The translations under genes and the position numbers were made by a program. 5,322 nt of DNA from Planctomycetota bacterium (GTDB lineage Bacteria > Planctomycetota > Planctomycetia > Planctomycetales > Planctomycetaceae), in assembly GCA_024278285.1 (NCBI GenBank), contig JAJRTM010000605.1:1-5322 (forward strand), in the 5' to 3' direction. This document shows, in pieces, positions 1 through 5,322 of the stretch (position 1 is the stretch's first letter; each line of letters starts with the position of its first letter). Below the pieces are notes generated by a model. The model made no database searches, was not told where the DNA came from, and was given only the letters and a program-made list of their open reading frames with translations.

Positions 1-578
1 AAAGTGCGCGCATCGGGACGGCACAACTGATACCCCTTGGGAAACGGAGCAGACGATTTGAACCGCAAGCTGACCACGTGAGGAAGCGGTCCGTTGCGAA
101 GCAGCTTCACAATATGCTTTCCTTTGGTGATGCTCAGCGTGATCGTTTCTTCCCACTTCGCTTTGCTCGTATTCCAGCTTCCCGTTGCAGATCGGCACGC
201 CCTGCCCAAATCTTTGCCATCAAACCAGAGCTGCACGGGACGTACAGATTCAGCCGCGTATCGAATGCTCAAAATATATTTAGCCGTCACGGGAAAATCG
301 ATATCGTATTCGACCTCGTTCGGGATTTTCCCACCAAAACCGATCATCGGCTCCGCGTCTGCCCAGCCTGTGGTAAATACTCTTGCGTTGCCTCGATCAA
401 AAGAAAAAGCCGGAATCAGAAACGAATCATCAGATCCAGCTATCGATGGCGTCTCCTTTTCAGGCGATTCCGCCCAGGAAAAATAAACAGGAAACAACCA
501 GCTCAAAACAAACAGATTCATCCAAAAACTGAAACAGACACGGCTTGTCTTACAAACTGGATTCTGATCGATTTGCAT
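1..578 (-). CDS. Secreted protein with N-terminal carbohydrate-binding-like beta-sandwich domain (3' end outside window)
   Basis: Reading the minus strand from the ATG at 578 gives an open frame of 192 complete codons that runs off the left edge, so the C-terminus is missing. Residues 1-36 look like a Sec signal peptide: a basic start with K10 and R13, a hydrophobic core at about 18-34 (FWMNLFVLSWLFPVYF), and a probable cleavage after SWA. Residues about 50-170 have the alternating pattern of a small beta-sandwich: VEYDIDFPVTAKYILSIRYA, then PVQLWFDGKDLG, then WEETITLSITKGKHIVKLLR. In CBM6/CBM35-type modules this order matches a 'ligand held by a jelly roll' domain, and planctomycetes often place such domains at the front of large exported proteins. 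The enzyme or binding partner that would follow is not visible. The start is uncertain because no strong ribosome site precedes 578. Alternatives are an in-frame ATG at 617 (long n-region) and one at 521 (no basic n-region). The export and beta-sandwich calls are good; the function is unknown. Confidence 0.8.
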   Translation of the reverse strand, partial: MQIDQNPVCKTSRVCFSFWMNLFVLSWLFPVYFSWAESPEKETPSIAGSDDSFLIPAFSFDRGNARVFTTGWADAEPMIGFGGKIPNEVEYDIDFPVTAKYILSIRYAAESVRPVQLWFDGKDLGRACRSATGSWNTSKAKWEETITLSITKGKHIVKLLRNGPLPHVVSLRFKSSAPFPKGYQLCRPDART

Positions 579-759
579 TATTTCGCTTTCTGAATAACCT
601 CTTGACGATTGCACCATCAAAACGAAATCGCCACTTACAAGATATACTACATCCAGTATGCCTGGTTTAGAGGTGTACGTCAACCTTTTGATCATTTTAT
701 GGGATAATGGTCGCGAACAAACTGACCCCAGGATGCTAAGGCGAGTGGCGAATGAGAAA
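579..759. other. Non-coding stretch between decayed transposase and CBM-like gene, probably holding the outer IS end
   Basis: This gap lies downstream of the transposase stop and upstream of the CBM-like gene, both on the minus strand. The part nearest the transposase, about 672-735, is probably the non-coding end of the insertion sequence. It cannot be delimited because the opposite IS end is lost and no inverted-repeat partner remains in the window. I see no convincing promoter, RNA gene or terminator here. A promoter for the gene starting at 578 should lie in this gap, but no well-spaced -35/-10 pair stands out. Confidence 0.4.
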
Positions 760-1475
760 TTACCTGCCGCGAGCCTTGGTTGGCTTGATGGTGATATCGT
801 ATTTGGGGAGAGTTTGCGAGCGCTGAAGTCTGTCGTTGATGCGTTGCATTTCAGAATTACTCATCGCGACTTCTTCGTAGTACTGAGCGATGTGATGCAC
901 GCTCGGATGCCTTCCCCGCCACGTCATACGCAAAGCACAGGCGCGAACCACTTCCCAGCAAGTGAGCAAAACGCCATTCCATTTGTGCTGCAGCGACACC
1001 CAGCAGCGTTCAATCGGATTGTACTTGCTGTGGTAAGGGGGATAGTAAACCAAGCGAACTTCCAGGCCCGACCAATCGGAAAATTCGACCATGCGGCGAA
1101 GAAACTTTTTCGTCACTCCTGAGTTCTTCGGGCCATTGTCCAAGTAGATCACCAGTCGGCGAATGCCCCTGCACTTTGATCGGACGCTCTTCCACCACGT
1201 CTTCAGGCAAGCCCCCCAAAAATCGCTGCACTCGTGACAGCCAAAAATCAATGTCAACAAGCCGCTGCCCAGCATCAACACGCCAAACGGAACCAGTTTT
1301 GATTCCGGTGGCGGATCATGATCGAGTGCCTGGGGGACGTTGCCTTCAGAGTCAGTTCGGGTTTTTCCCCCCCCATCGAGTATTCACCCAGTTTGACTTT
1401 TGTTTTCGTATCGATCGAGATTTCCAGCGTTTCTGGATCGGCCCAATAATATCCCGGACAGTATTGAGCGTAGGT
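760..1475 (-). pseudogene. ISAzo13-group (IS630-like, DDE) transposase remnant, 5'-truncated and frameshifted
   Basis: The product would be a cut-and-paste DDE transposase. The long downstream frame (1281 to 760) contains YLDNGPKNSG, with the second catalytic Asp at 1138-1140, and YYPPYHSKYNPIERCW, with the catalytic Glu at 1009-1011. It ends in TLPKYDITIKP, and this combination is typical of ISAzo13-group transposases. The first catalytic Asp (EISIDTKTKV, codon 1410-1412) lies in a different minus-strand frame that begins after a TGA at 1493-1491 inside the neighbouring hairpin repeat. The two frames meet at an eight-G run on the coding strand (plus 1367-1374). After that run the homologous reading GKTRTDSEGNVPQALDHD continues only in the -1 frame. 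The N-terminal DNA-binding half upstream of the first Asp is absent. All three acidic residues survive, but the gene cannot be intact. A programmed -1 slip at the G run is conceivable but would not repair the missing 5' half. Confidence 0.85.
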
Positions 1476-1504
1476 GCTGGGTTTCGTGCCTCAACCCAGC
1501 CTAC
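1470..1504. repeat. Imperfect palindromic REP/MITE-like hairpin repeat
   Basis: Positions 1476-1483 (GCTGGGTT) and 1493-1500 (AACCCAGC) are perfect 8-bp inverted arms around a 9-nt loop (1484-1492). Outer GTAGG (1470-1474) and CCTAC (1500-1504) extend the pairing to about 12 bp with a 2-nt bulge (TG at 1475-1476). The core, GGGTT-TCGTGCCTC-AACCC flanked by GTAGG and CCTAC, resembles short dispersed intergenic palindromes I recall from planctomycete and cyanobacterial genomes; this was not searched. It sits 18 nt beyond the toxin stop and directly against the truncated transposase. No T-run follows on either strand, so it is not a canonical intrinsic terminator. It could still shield the 3' end of the toxin-antitoxin transcript. 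Confidence 0.75.
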
Positions 1505-1522
1505 TCACTGAATAGTTACCTT

Positions 1523-1822
1523 TCAAGAATCTTTTAGAAGTTGCTCGTAGTTACGTGCAGCGTGCAATACATGGGCGATATAGACATCGTCGTCAATGGT
1601 TCTATAGAAAATGAGGTAGTTGCGTTTGACCGGTTTACAACGAAGCCCAAGCTTGATGCCCTCTATCGAAAAACCGAGATTGGGATTTTGACCGATAAGC
1701 TCAAACATAGCGTCGATTTGAGCCAGAAGTTTGTCAGCCGCCTGCGGATTGTCAGCCGCAACATACGACCAAATGTTAGCGAGGTCGGCCTTCGCTGCCG
1801 ATGTGCGAATGATTCTGGCCAT
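1523..1822 (-). CDS. RelE/ParE-family toxin of a type II toxin-antitoxin system
   Basis: This 99-residue protein has the usual length and full motif order of the RelE/ParE superfamily. An N-terminal strand and two helices (RTSAAKADLANIWSYVAADNPQAADKLLAQID, residues 6-37) are followed by LGLRCKPVKRNYLIFYR (58-74) with R61, and by the closing strand HVLHAARNYEQLL (84-96). LR, YLIFYR and VLHAAR are the ParE-like signature. ParE members poison DNA gyrase, while RelE members cut mRNA on the ribosome. The absence of an obvious RelE-type catalytic set and the close fit to YLIFYR...VLHxAR favour ParE-like, but the target cannot be settled from sequence. It is the second gene of the pair: its ATG (1822-1820) overlaps the antitoxin TAA by one base (TAATG), so translational coupling is likely. 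No strong ribosome site precedes it, which fits coupling. It appears intact. Confidence 0.92.
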   Translation of the reverse strand: MARIIRTSAAKADLANIWSYVAADNPQAADKLLAQIDAMFELIGQNPNLGFSIEGIKLGLRCKPVKRNYLIFYRTIDDDVYIAHVLHAARNYEQLLKDS

Positions 1823-2079
1823 TATCCCGTCTTCGCGTCATGCTGCTTATGCATCTCAGCCAGAAATTCTTTGAGATTCCACTCGGCAACGTCACCGCTT
1901 TCGATTTGATCGAGACCTGACTGCAATTCACGGCGAAGCTCTTCTTCAGTATAGCCAAACCAATCCAGCACAACATCTGTTCGCATCAATACAAAAGACG
2001 AACCCTGCACAACCCCATCACCAGAATTGAGAGCGTGTTGTAATTCGTCGGAAAGATTCGGAACATGGGCTTCTTCCAT
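1822..2079 (-). CDS. Putative antitoxin partner of the RelE/ParE-like toxin
   Basis: This 85-residue acidic protein is encoded immediately upstream of, and overlapping, the toxin, which is the usual antitoxin position. Residues 9-17 form a short helix (LSDELQHAL). Residues 22-40 (GVVQGSSFVLMRTDVVLDW) look like a beta-hairpin leading into a helix. Residues 44-80 are helical and charged, ending in EWNLKEFLAEMHKQH, the kind of tail that wraps a ParE/RelE toxin. The N-terminus lacks the ribbon-helix-helix pattern of ParD/CopG and is not an obvious PHD or HTH domain. It resembles small planctomycete proteins with a 'DELxxAL...xVVQGSSFVLM' N-terminus found beside ParE toxins, by memory and not searched. 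The start at 2079 is supported by a promoter placed just upstream. The antitoxin role is inferred mainly from position; how it would bind DNA for autoregulation is unclear. Confidence 0.78.
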   Translation of the reverse strand: MEEAHVPNLSDELQHALNSGDGVVQGSSFVLMRTDVVLDWFGYTEEELRRELQSGLDQIESGDVAEWNLKEFLAEMHKQHDAKTG

Positions 2080-2085
2080 CCCGAC

Positions 2086-2114
2086 ATTCTACCAAGAATA
2101 GCTAAAAAAGTCTA
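2086..2114 (-). promoter_or_regulatory. Candidate sigma70-type promoter of the toxin-antitoxin pair
   Basis: On the minus strand, TAGACT (2114-2109) matches 4 of 6 bases of the -35 consensus. TAGAAT (2091-2086) matches 5 of 6 bases of the -10 consensus. The spacer is exactly 17 nt. Only six bases separate the -10 from the antitoxin ATG, so transcription would start at or within a base or two of the start codon, giving a leaderless mRNA. This agrees with the lack of a clear Shine-Dalgarno sequence before 2079. It is a motif match only. Confidence 0.45.
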
Positions 2115-2149
2115 CTGCCTTTTCAGGCCTTAAATTGAGGGCGTCAGTA

Positions 2150-5074
2150 TCACTTTACAAATTCGGCCAGGTCGGCGGGACGTTTGGGGCGGAATTGATA
2201 ATCTGGCCACAGGGGGCAATTCAAATCGATCCAGCACTTCACGGCTCTCATTTCATCCTCACTCAGTTTCACACCATGATGGCCGGTGTCTAAGATGGGC
2301 CACAGTTTGCTTTTGAAGGAGCCGAAGGTTTTTGGTTTGGCTTCGTGGTGACGCAGATTCCAATGACAGTTGAAGTAGTGGACCCAGCCGCCGGAAATTA
2401 GCGTGCGGTACGATGCGGGAACTTTTTCTTTATCGAGCGTGCCTGCTAAATTGAATCCCTGCTTGTCGTTTGCATCGTGACAACTGATGCAATGAGTGTT
2501 CCACACAGGCTGCACAACTTTCTGGTAGGAAAACGGCCCCGCGCCCCAGGGCGGCGGTACCGGGTTGACCGGCTTGTTTCGCGTGGCGATTACCTGATAC
2601 GGTAAAGGCGTCGTCCGGCGGCTTTCGTGGCAACCTATGCAACTCCGTTTCTCGCCCGCCTGAAGCTGCACCACGCTTCGCATCCGCTGGATCTCGTTGA
2701 ATTTTTCATCCAGCAGTTCGAAGTAGAGTACCTTTCCTGCCGGTACATTAAATGTGGCAGAGCCATCTTCTTCAATCGGCACCAGGCCGTGCGTTGCCTT
2801 GGCGACGAAACTGGGCCAGCCGTATGGCCCTGAGACTTTGTGAATCGGCGTTGCGTACCAGTCCCGAAAAGCGACGTGGTCGTTTTGGCACTGACCATCG
2901 GACTGTTCGATCAAATCGGCTGCAAGTTCCTGACAGATGCGAAGGTATTTAACCTCGCCCCGTTTTACGTCTGACCCCAGCCCCTGATAAACATCAACCA
3001 GCGTCAATTGTCCCTGGTTGGCATCGGCCAGTTGTTGATCTCGCATCGACGGCAAGACCGGTGGTCGAGGGACGGCTCGCAGTGGGGTCGGGCACATGCT
3101 GCCAATTGTTGTGTCGAGATGGAGTAATTCCCTGTTGCCGAAACGGTCGATCACGTACAACCCAAATCGGTCGGTTGGAGCGTGGCTCACCAGAAAGTAG
3201 TCGCGCGCAATCGGCGTGGGATCGCGGAAGCATTCCTGCTTTGGCCAGCTCATGTTGTAGTGAGGATCGACATCTGGAGTAATATTGGTGATCGCAGCGG
3301 TGTTGAACTGCCCTTTCGCCGGGTCGATCAGTCCAATCGGGCCGTTGTGATCCCCGCCATGGGAAAACAGTGTGCAGCAGATTTCCTGCGAGCCGGGCAC
3401 TTCACGCCCGTTGATATAACAGTTCGGCGTGTTGTTGCCAAAGACGAGTTCCGGGTGAGTGCCATCGGGACGCATTGCCCACAATGTATGACCGAAATCA
3501 GCCCCTTTATCGAGATACTCCGAACGAGTCCAGAGAATACGCCCATCTTTCATCACGCTGGGGGACCACTCACTCAGGTTGGCAAACGAAAGCGGCTGGA
3601 TATTGGAACCACTCGCCTCCATCCGAAACAACGCAAACGCTTGAGGACGCCAGCACAAAAACCGCGATTTCACACGCGTGGTAATAAAAGCGATCCCACC
3701 ATCGGGTAACGGACAAGGGTAGTAATCGTGAAACGGACCATCGGTCAATTGTCGTGCATCGCTTCCATCGCTGTTCGCAACCATGACATGCCAGTAAGAC
3801 TGCCAGCCAGCAATGGGGCTTTTGTCTGGCCGGTAAGCGAAGTAAATCTTCTCTGCGGAAAACCCGGCCATCGGATCACGGGCAATTCCCTCACTGGCAT
3901 CAAACAGCATCGTGAGCTTTGCAGCAGATGGTTCGAGCCGATCACCAACACGAGGAATTTTCAGGACACAGATGCCGCCGCCGGGCTGAAATCGGGAATC
4001 CAGAATGTCGCTGTAGTTGTGCGAAGAATGATACGCATGGCGTTTGACAAACAGAATGCGCTGCAAGCCATCCAGGTCCGGGTCACGAAACATCAACCGG
4101 CGTTTGGCAAGACGAGCCTCGTGATAGAGTGCATCACCGGCGGCTTCATCTTCGTTCTGTGCCGTCTTCATCGCCGCCTGCCGATCACGCAGCCCGGCAA
4201 GTTGAAGGCGTTCTTCGGTTACGTCAAGCCCCTTCGCTGCGAGCCGCTCGAGCATCTCATCCATTTGCACGAGCGTTCGAGGCAACGAATCCAAACGGAC
4301 AATGCGTTTCCAGTACGGTTTTCCAGCAGGTTGTGCAGGGCGGTCAGTTTTCAGGGGAGAAAGATGGTCTTTATCCGAAATTCGATCCCACGAATACCGC
4401 TCGCAATTGAAAGCATAGGTAAGCAGTTGATCCCAACTCGGCTTCTGTGATAACAAAAACGGTGCGACATACTGCGGCTTTTTTTGAGTGCTGCCACCAG
4501 CAGCCTTAACCGAGACACGGCGAGCGGTCTGCCAGTTCTGACCGTCCATCGAAACACGAATTTCAAACTGTATCGCAATCCGATCACGGTATTTTCCCTC
4601 ACGATCCCGCGAGATCACAACACGCGATACCTCAACCGAAGCAGGCAATTCAATTTGAGCCCATTCCCCACCCCCGCCAGCAGCGATCCAACTATGAGCG
4701 TTGCCGTAGTGTCCATCGTTGAGGTGTCGAATCTGATGGATCTCGTGCCCTGACAAACAGGAAGATGCAGTCGCTTTCGCCCCGCGGGACGCAGCAGCCA
4801 GATTCGTTTTGCCATCAGCCCCATAAACTTCCAGTTCATCAACACACGGCTGCCCGTGCGAAGTACGTTGAATCACCAATCGAACGAATATTACTTTTCG
4901 CGGTTCGAAAGCAATCACATAAGGACGATCAGCATGGATCGTCGCTTCCAACGCAGCAGGTTTCTTCGCATCCGCACCGTCAATAGTGCGTCCACATACC
5001 AGAATCAGGCAGAGAGAAAAAACCGGCACCACGACTCTGCAACAGCACCACGAAAGTTGACGAAACCGAAACAT
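2150..5074 (-). CDS. HzsA-related exported protein: discoidin-like domain, beta-propeller and C-terminal c-type heme region
   Basis: This 974-residue protein belongs to the family named after the hydrazine synthase alpha subunit and common in non-anammox planctomycetes, where its role is unknown. Numbering starts at the ATG at 5074. Residues 1-36 are a signal peptide (hydrophobic core about 14-28, cleavage probably after GADA). Residues about 44-190 resemble an F5/8 type C (discoidin) domain: FVRLVIQRTSHGQPCVDELEVYG, HLNDGHYGNAHSWIA, then a DGQNWQ turn. Residues 262-324 are a charged helical linker. Residues about 337-672 form a TolB/HzsA-like beta-propeller, with HSSHNYSD at 349-356 and repeats such as NSDGSDARQLTDG (434-446) and MRPDGTHPE (534-542). 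The C-terminal part carries two heme motifs, CIGCH (812-816; nt 2641-2627) and CISCH (862-866; nt 2491-2477). TGHHG (930-934) offers a likely distal histidine. The frame is open to an earlier ATG at 5158, but that overlaps the upstream regulator gene. The 5074 start has a GGAG six bases upstream and gives a proper signal peptide. It should act in the periplasm or paryphoplasm, probably in electron transfer; its substrate is unknown. Confidence 0.9.
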   Translation of the reverse strand: MFRFRQLSWCCCRVVVPVFSLCLILVCGRTIDGADAKKPAALEATIHADRPYVIAFEPRKVIFVRLVIQRTSHGQPCVDELEVYGADGKTNLAAASRGAKATASSCLSGHEIHQIRHLNDGHYGNAHSWIAAGGGGEWAQIELPASVEVSRVVISRDREGKYRDRIAIQFEIRVSMDGQNWQTARRVSVKAAGGSTQKKPQYVAPFLLSQKPSWDQLLTYAFNCERYSWDRISDKDHLSPLKTDRPAQPAGKPYWKRIVRLDSLPRTLVQMDEMLERLAAKGLDVTEERLQLAGLRDRQAAMKTAQNEDEAAGDALYHEARLAKRRLMFRDPDLDGLQRILFVKRHAYHSSHNYSDILDSRFQPGGGICVLKIPRVGDRLEPSAAKLTMLFDASEGIARDPMAGFSAEKIYFAYRPDKSPIAGWQSYWHVMVANSDGSDARQLTDGPFHDYYPCPLPDGGIAFITTRVKSRFLCWRPQAFALFRMEASGSNIQPLSFANLSEWSPSVMKDGRILWTRSEYLDKGADFGHTLWAMRPDGTHPELVFGNNTPNCYINGREVPGSQEICCTLFSHGGDHNGPIGLIDPAKGQFNTAAITNITPDVDPHYNMSWPKQECFRDPTPIARDYFLVSHAPTDRFGLYVIDRFGNRELLHLDTTIGSMCPTPLRAVPRPPVLPSMRDQQLADANQGQLTLVDVYQGLGSDVKRGEVKYLRICQELAADLIEQSDGQCQNDHVAFRDWYATPIHKVSGPYGWPSFVAKATHGLVPIEEDGSATFNVPAGKVLYFELLDEKFNEIQRMRSVVQLQAGEKRSCIGCHESRRTTPLPYQVIATRNKPVNPVPPPWGAGPFSYQKVVQPVWNTHCISCHDANDKQGFNLAGTLDKEKVPASYRTLISGGWVHYFNCHWNLRHHEAKPKTFGSFKSKLWPILDTGHHGVKLSEDEMRAVKCWIDLNCPLWPDYQFRPKRPADLAEFVK

Positions 5075-5080
5075 GAGAAT

Positions 5081-5084
5081 CTCC
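5081..5084 (-). promoter_or_regulatory. Ribosome binding site that fixes the HzsA-related gene start
   Basis: GGAG on the minus strand (5084-5081) lies six bases before the ATG at 5074-5072. This is ideal Shine-Dalgarno spacing. It supports 5074 over the earlier in-frame ATG at 5158, which lies inside the regulator gene and lacks a signal-peptide context. Confidence 0.7.
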
Positions 5085-5138
5085 AAATTTATTGTGTTGG
5101 GATCAGAAGTCTCTTGAATTCTCAATATGAAGTATAAC

Positions 5139-5322
5139 TTACAGCCGCTCCATTGCATTTCGCAAATGCAATTCGATAGCTAAACGTGCTTCGTCAGCAT
5201 CTTGTCTTTCAATGGCATCAACTATTTTTTCGTGTTCACACACCGCAAGTTCCCGATACGAAATCCGATCACGCAGATGAACCTGCAACTCAACAAGCAA
5301 ATCCATAATCGACGACATAAAC
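5139..5322 (-). CDS. GntR-family transcriptional regulator, FCD domain C-terminus (5' end outside window)
   Basis: The minus strand from 5321 reads 60 residues to a TAA at 5141-5139. The closing sequence, CEHEKIVDAIERQDADEA followed by ELHLRNAMERL, is the hallmark end of an FCD (FadR C-terminal) domain. This is the all-helical effector-binding domain of FadR/VanR-type GntR regulators. Visible H30 (nt 5234-5232) and H52 (nt 5168-5166) correspond to the conserved metal-site histidines of many FCD domains that bind sugar acids or other carboxylates. The N-terminal winged-helix DNA-binding domain lies outside the window, so binding specificity cannot be read. The gene is codirectional with the HzsA-related gene 64 nt downstream, so the two may be co-transcribed or the regulator may control it. 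Family call strong; ligand unknown. Confidence 0.9.
   Translation of the reverse strand, partial: FMSSIMDLLVELQVHLRDRISYRELAVCEHEKIVDAIERQDADEARLAIELHLRNAMERL

Noticed and set aside
78..593. Plus-strand open frames of 171 and 130 codons in the first 600 bases
   Set aside because: The opposite strand reads a coherent signal peptide and beta-sandwich domain over the same bases; the plus frames have basic, low-complexity products with no recognisable motif.
1470..1504. Hairpin as a rho-independent terminator of the toxin-antitoxin operon
   Set aside because: No T-run follows on either strand, and the arms match a dispersed-repeat pattern better.
2104..2128. Possible intrinsic terminator after the HzsA-related gene (GCCT-GAAA-AGGC, then T6)
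   Set aside because: The stem is only 4 bp and the T-run starts eight bases after it; it also overlaps the toxin-antitoxin promoter candidate. Too weak to annotate.
2430..4450. Several plus- and minus-strand frames of 66-240 codons inside the HzsA-related gene
   Set aside because: They are shadows of the long minus-strand gene; none has domain motifs, a ribosome site or independent coding character.
2150..5074. True hydrazine synthase subunit and thus an anammox organism
   Set aside because: The protein carries a discoidin fusion, lacks the expected tyrosine after the first heme motif, and no other hydrazine synthase subunit gene is in the window.
5075..5158. N-terminal extension of the HzsA-related protein to the ATG at 5158
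   Set aside because: It would overlap the end of the regulator gene, has no ribosome site, and would put 28 non-signal residues before a clear signal peptide that starts at 5074 with GGAG upstream.
1..5322. CRISPR arrays, tRNA or rRNA genes
   Set aside because: No regularly spaced direct repeats, cloverleaf-like segments or rRNA-like conserved blocks were seen.

Overview
The window looks like chromosomal DNA from a planctomycete (Planctomycetota). Three things suggest this: a large secreted protein of the HzsA-related family with a discoidin-type domain and c-type heme motifs, a second secreted protein with a carbohydrate-binding-like beta-sandwich, and a hairpin repeat of a kind I associate with planctomycete intergenic regions. 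Nothing was searched, so this is recognition from the sequence alone. Every supported gene lies on the minus strand; the plus-strand open frames are shadows.

Read in the direction of transcription (high to low coordinates), the layout is as follows. (1) 5322-5139: the C-terminal 60 residues of a GntR-family regulator with an FCD ligand-binding domain, cut by the window edge. (2) 5074-2150: a 974-residue exported HzsA-related multidomain cytochrome-like protein, 64 nt downstream of the regulator. (3) 2079-1523: a two-gene toxin-antitoxin module with an antitoxin-like protein and a RelE/ParE toxin, whose stop and start overlap as TAATG. It has a plausible sigma70-type promoter of its own that predicts a nearly leaderless transcript. 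(4) 1504-1470: an imperfect palindromic REP/MITE-like repeat. (5) about 1475-760: a 5'-truncated and frameshifted transposase of the ISAzo13 group (IS630-like DDE), abutting that repeat. (6) 759-579: non-coding sequence that probably includes the outer end of the IS. (7) 578-1: the N-terminal part of a secreted protein with a sugar-binding-like domain, running off the left edge.

My reading is that a locus for exported carbohydrate or redox proteins (regulator, HzsA-related protein, CBM-like protein) holds an accessory island made of a toxin-antitoxin pair, a hairpin repeat and a decayed insertion sequence. The link between the regulator and the HzsA-related gene is inferred from spacing and orientation only. 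I do not see a clearly new biological system. The items most worth following up are the HzsA-related protein, which lacks an expected active-site tyrosine; the non-RHH antitoxin with its leaderless-type promoter; and the junction of hairpin repeat and transposase.
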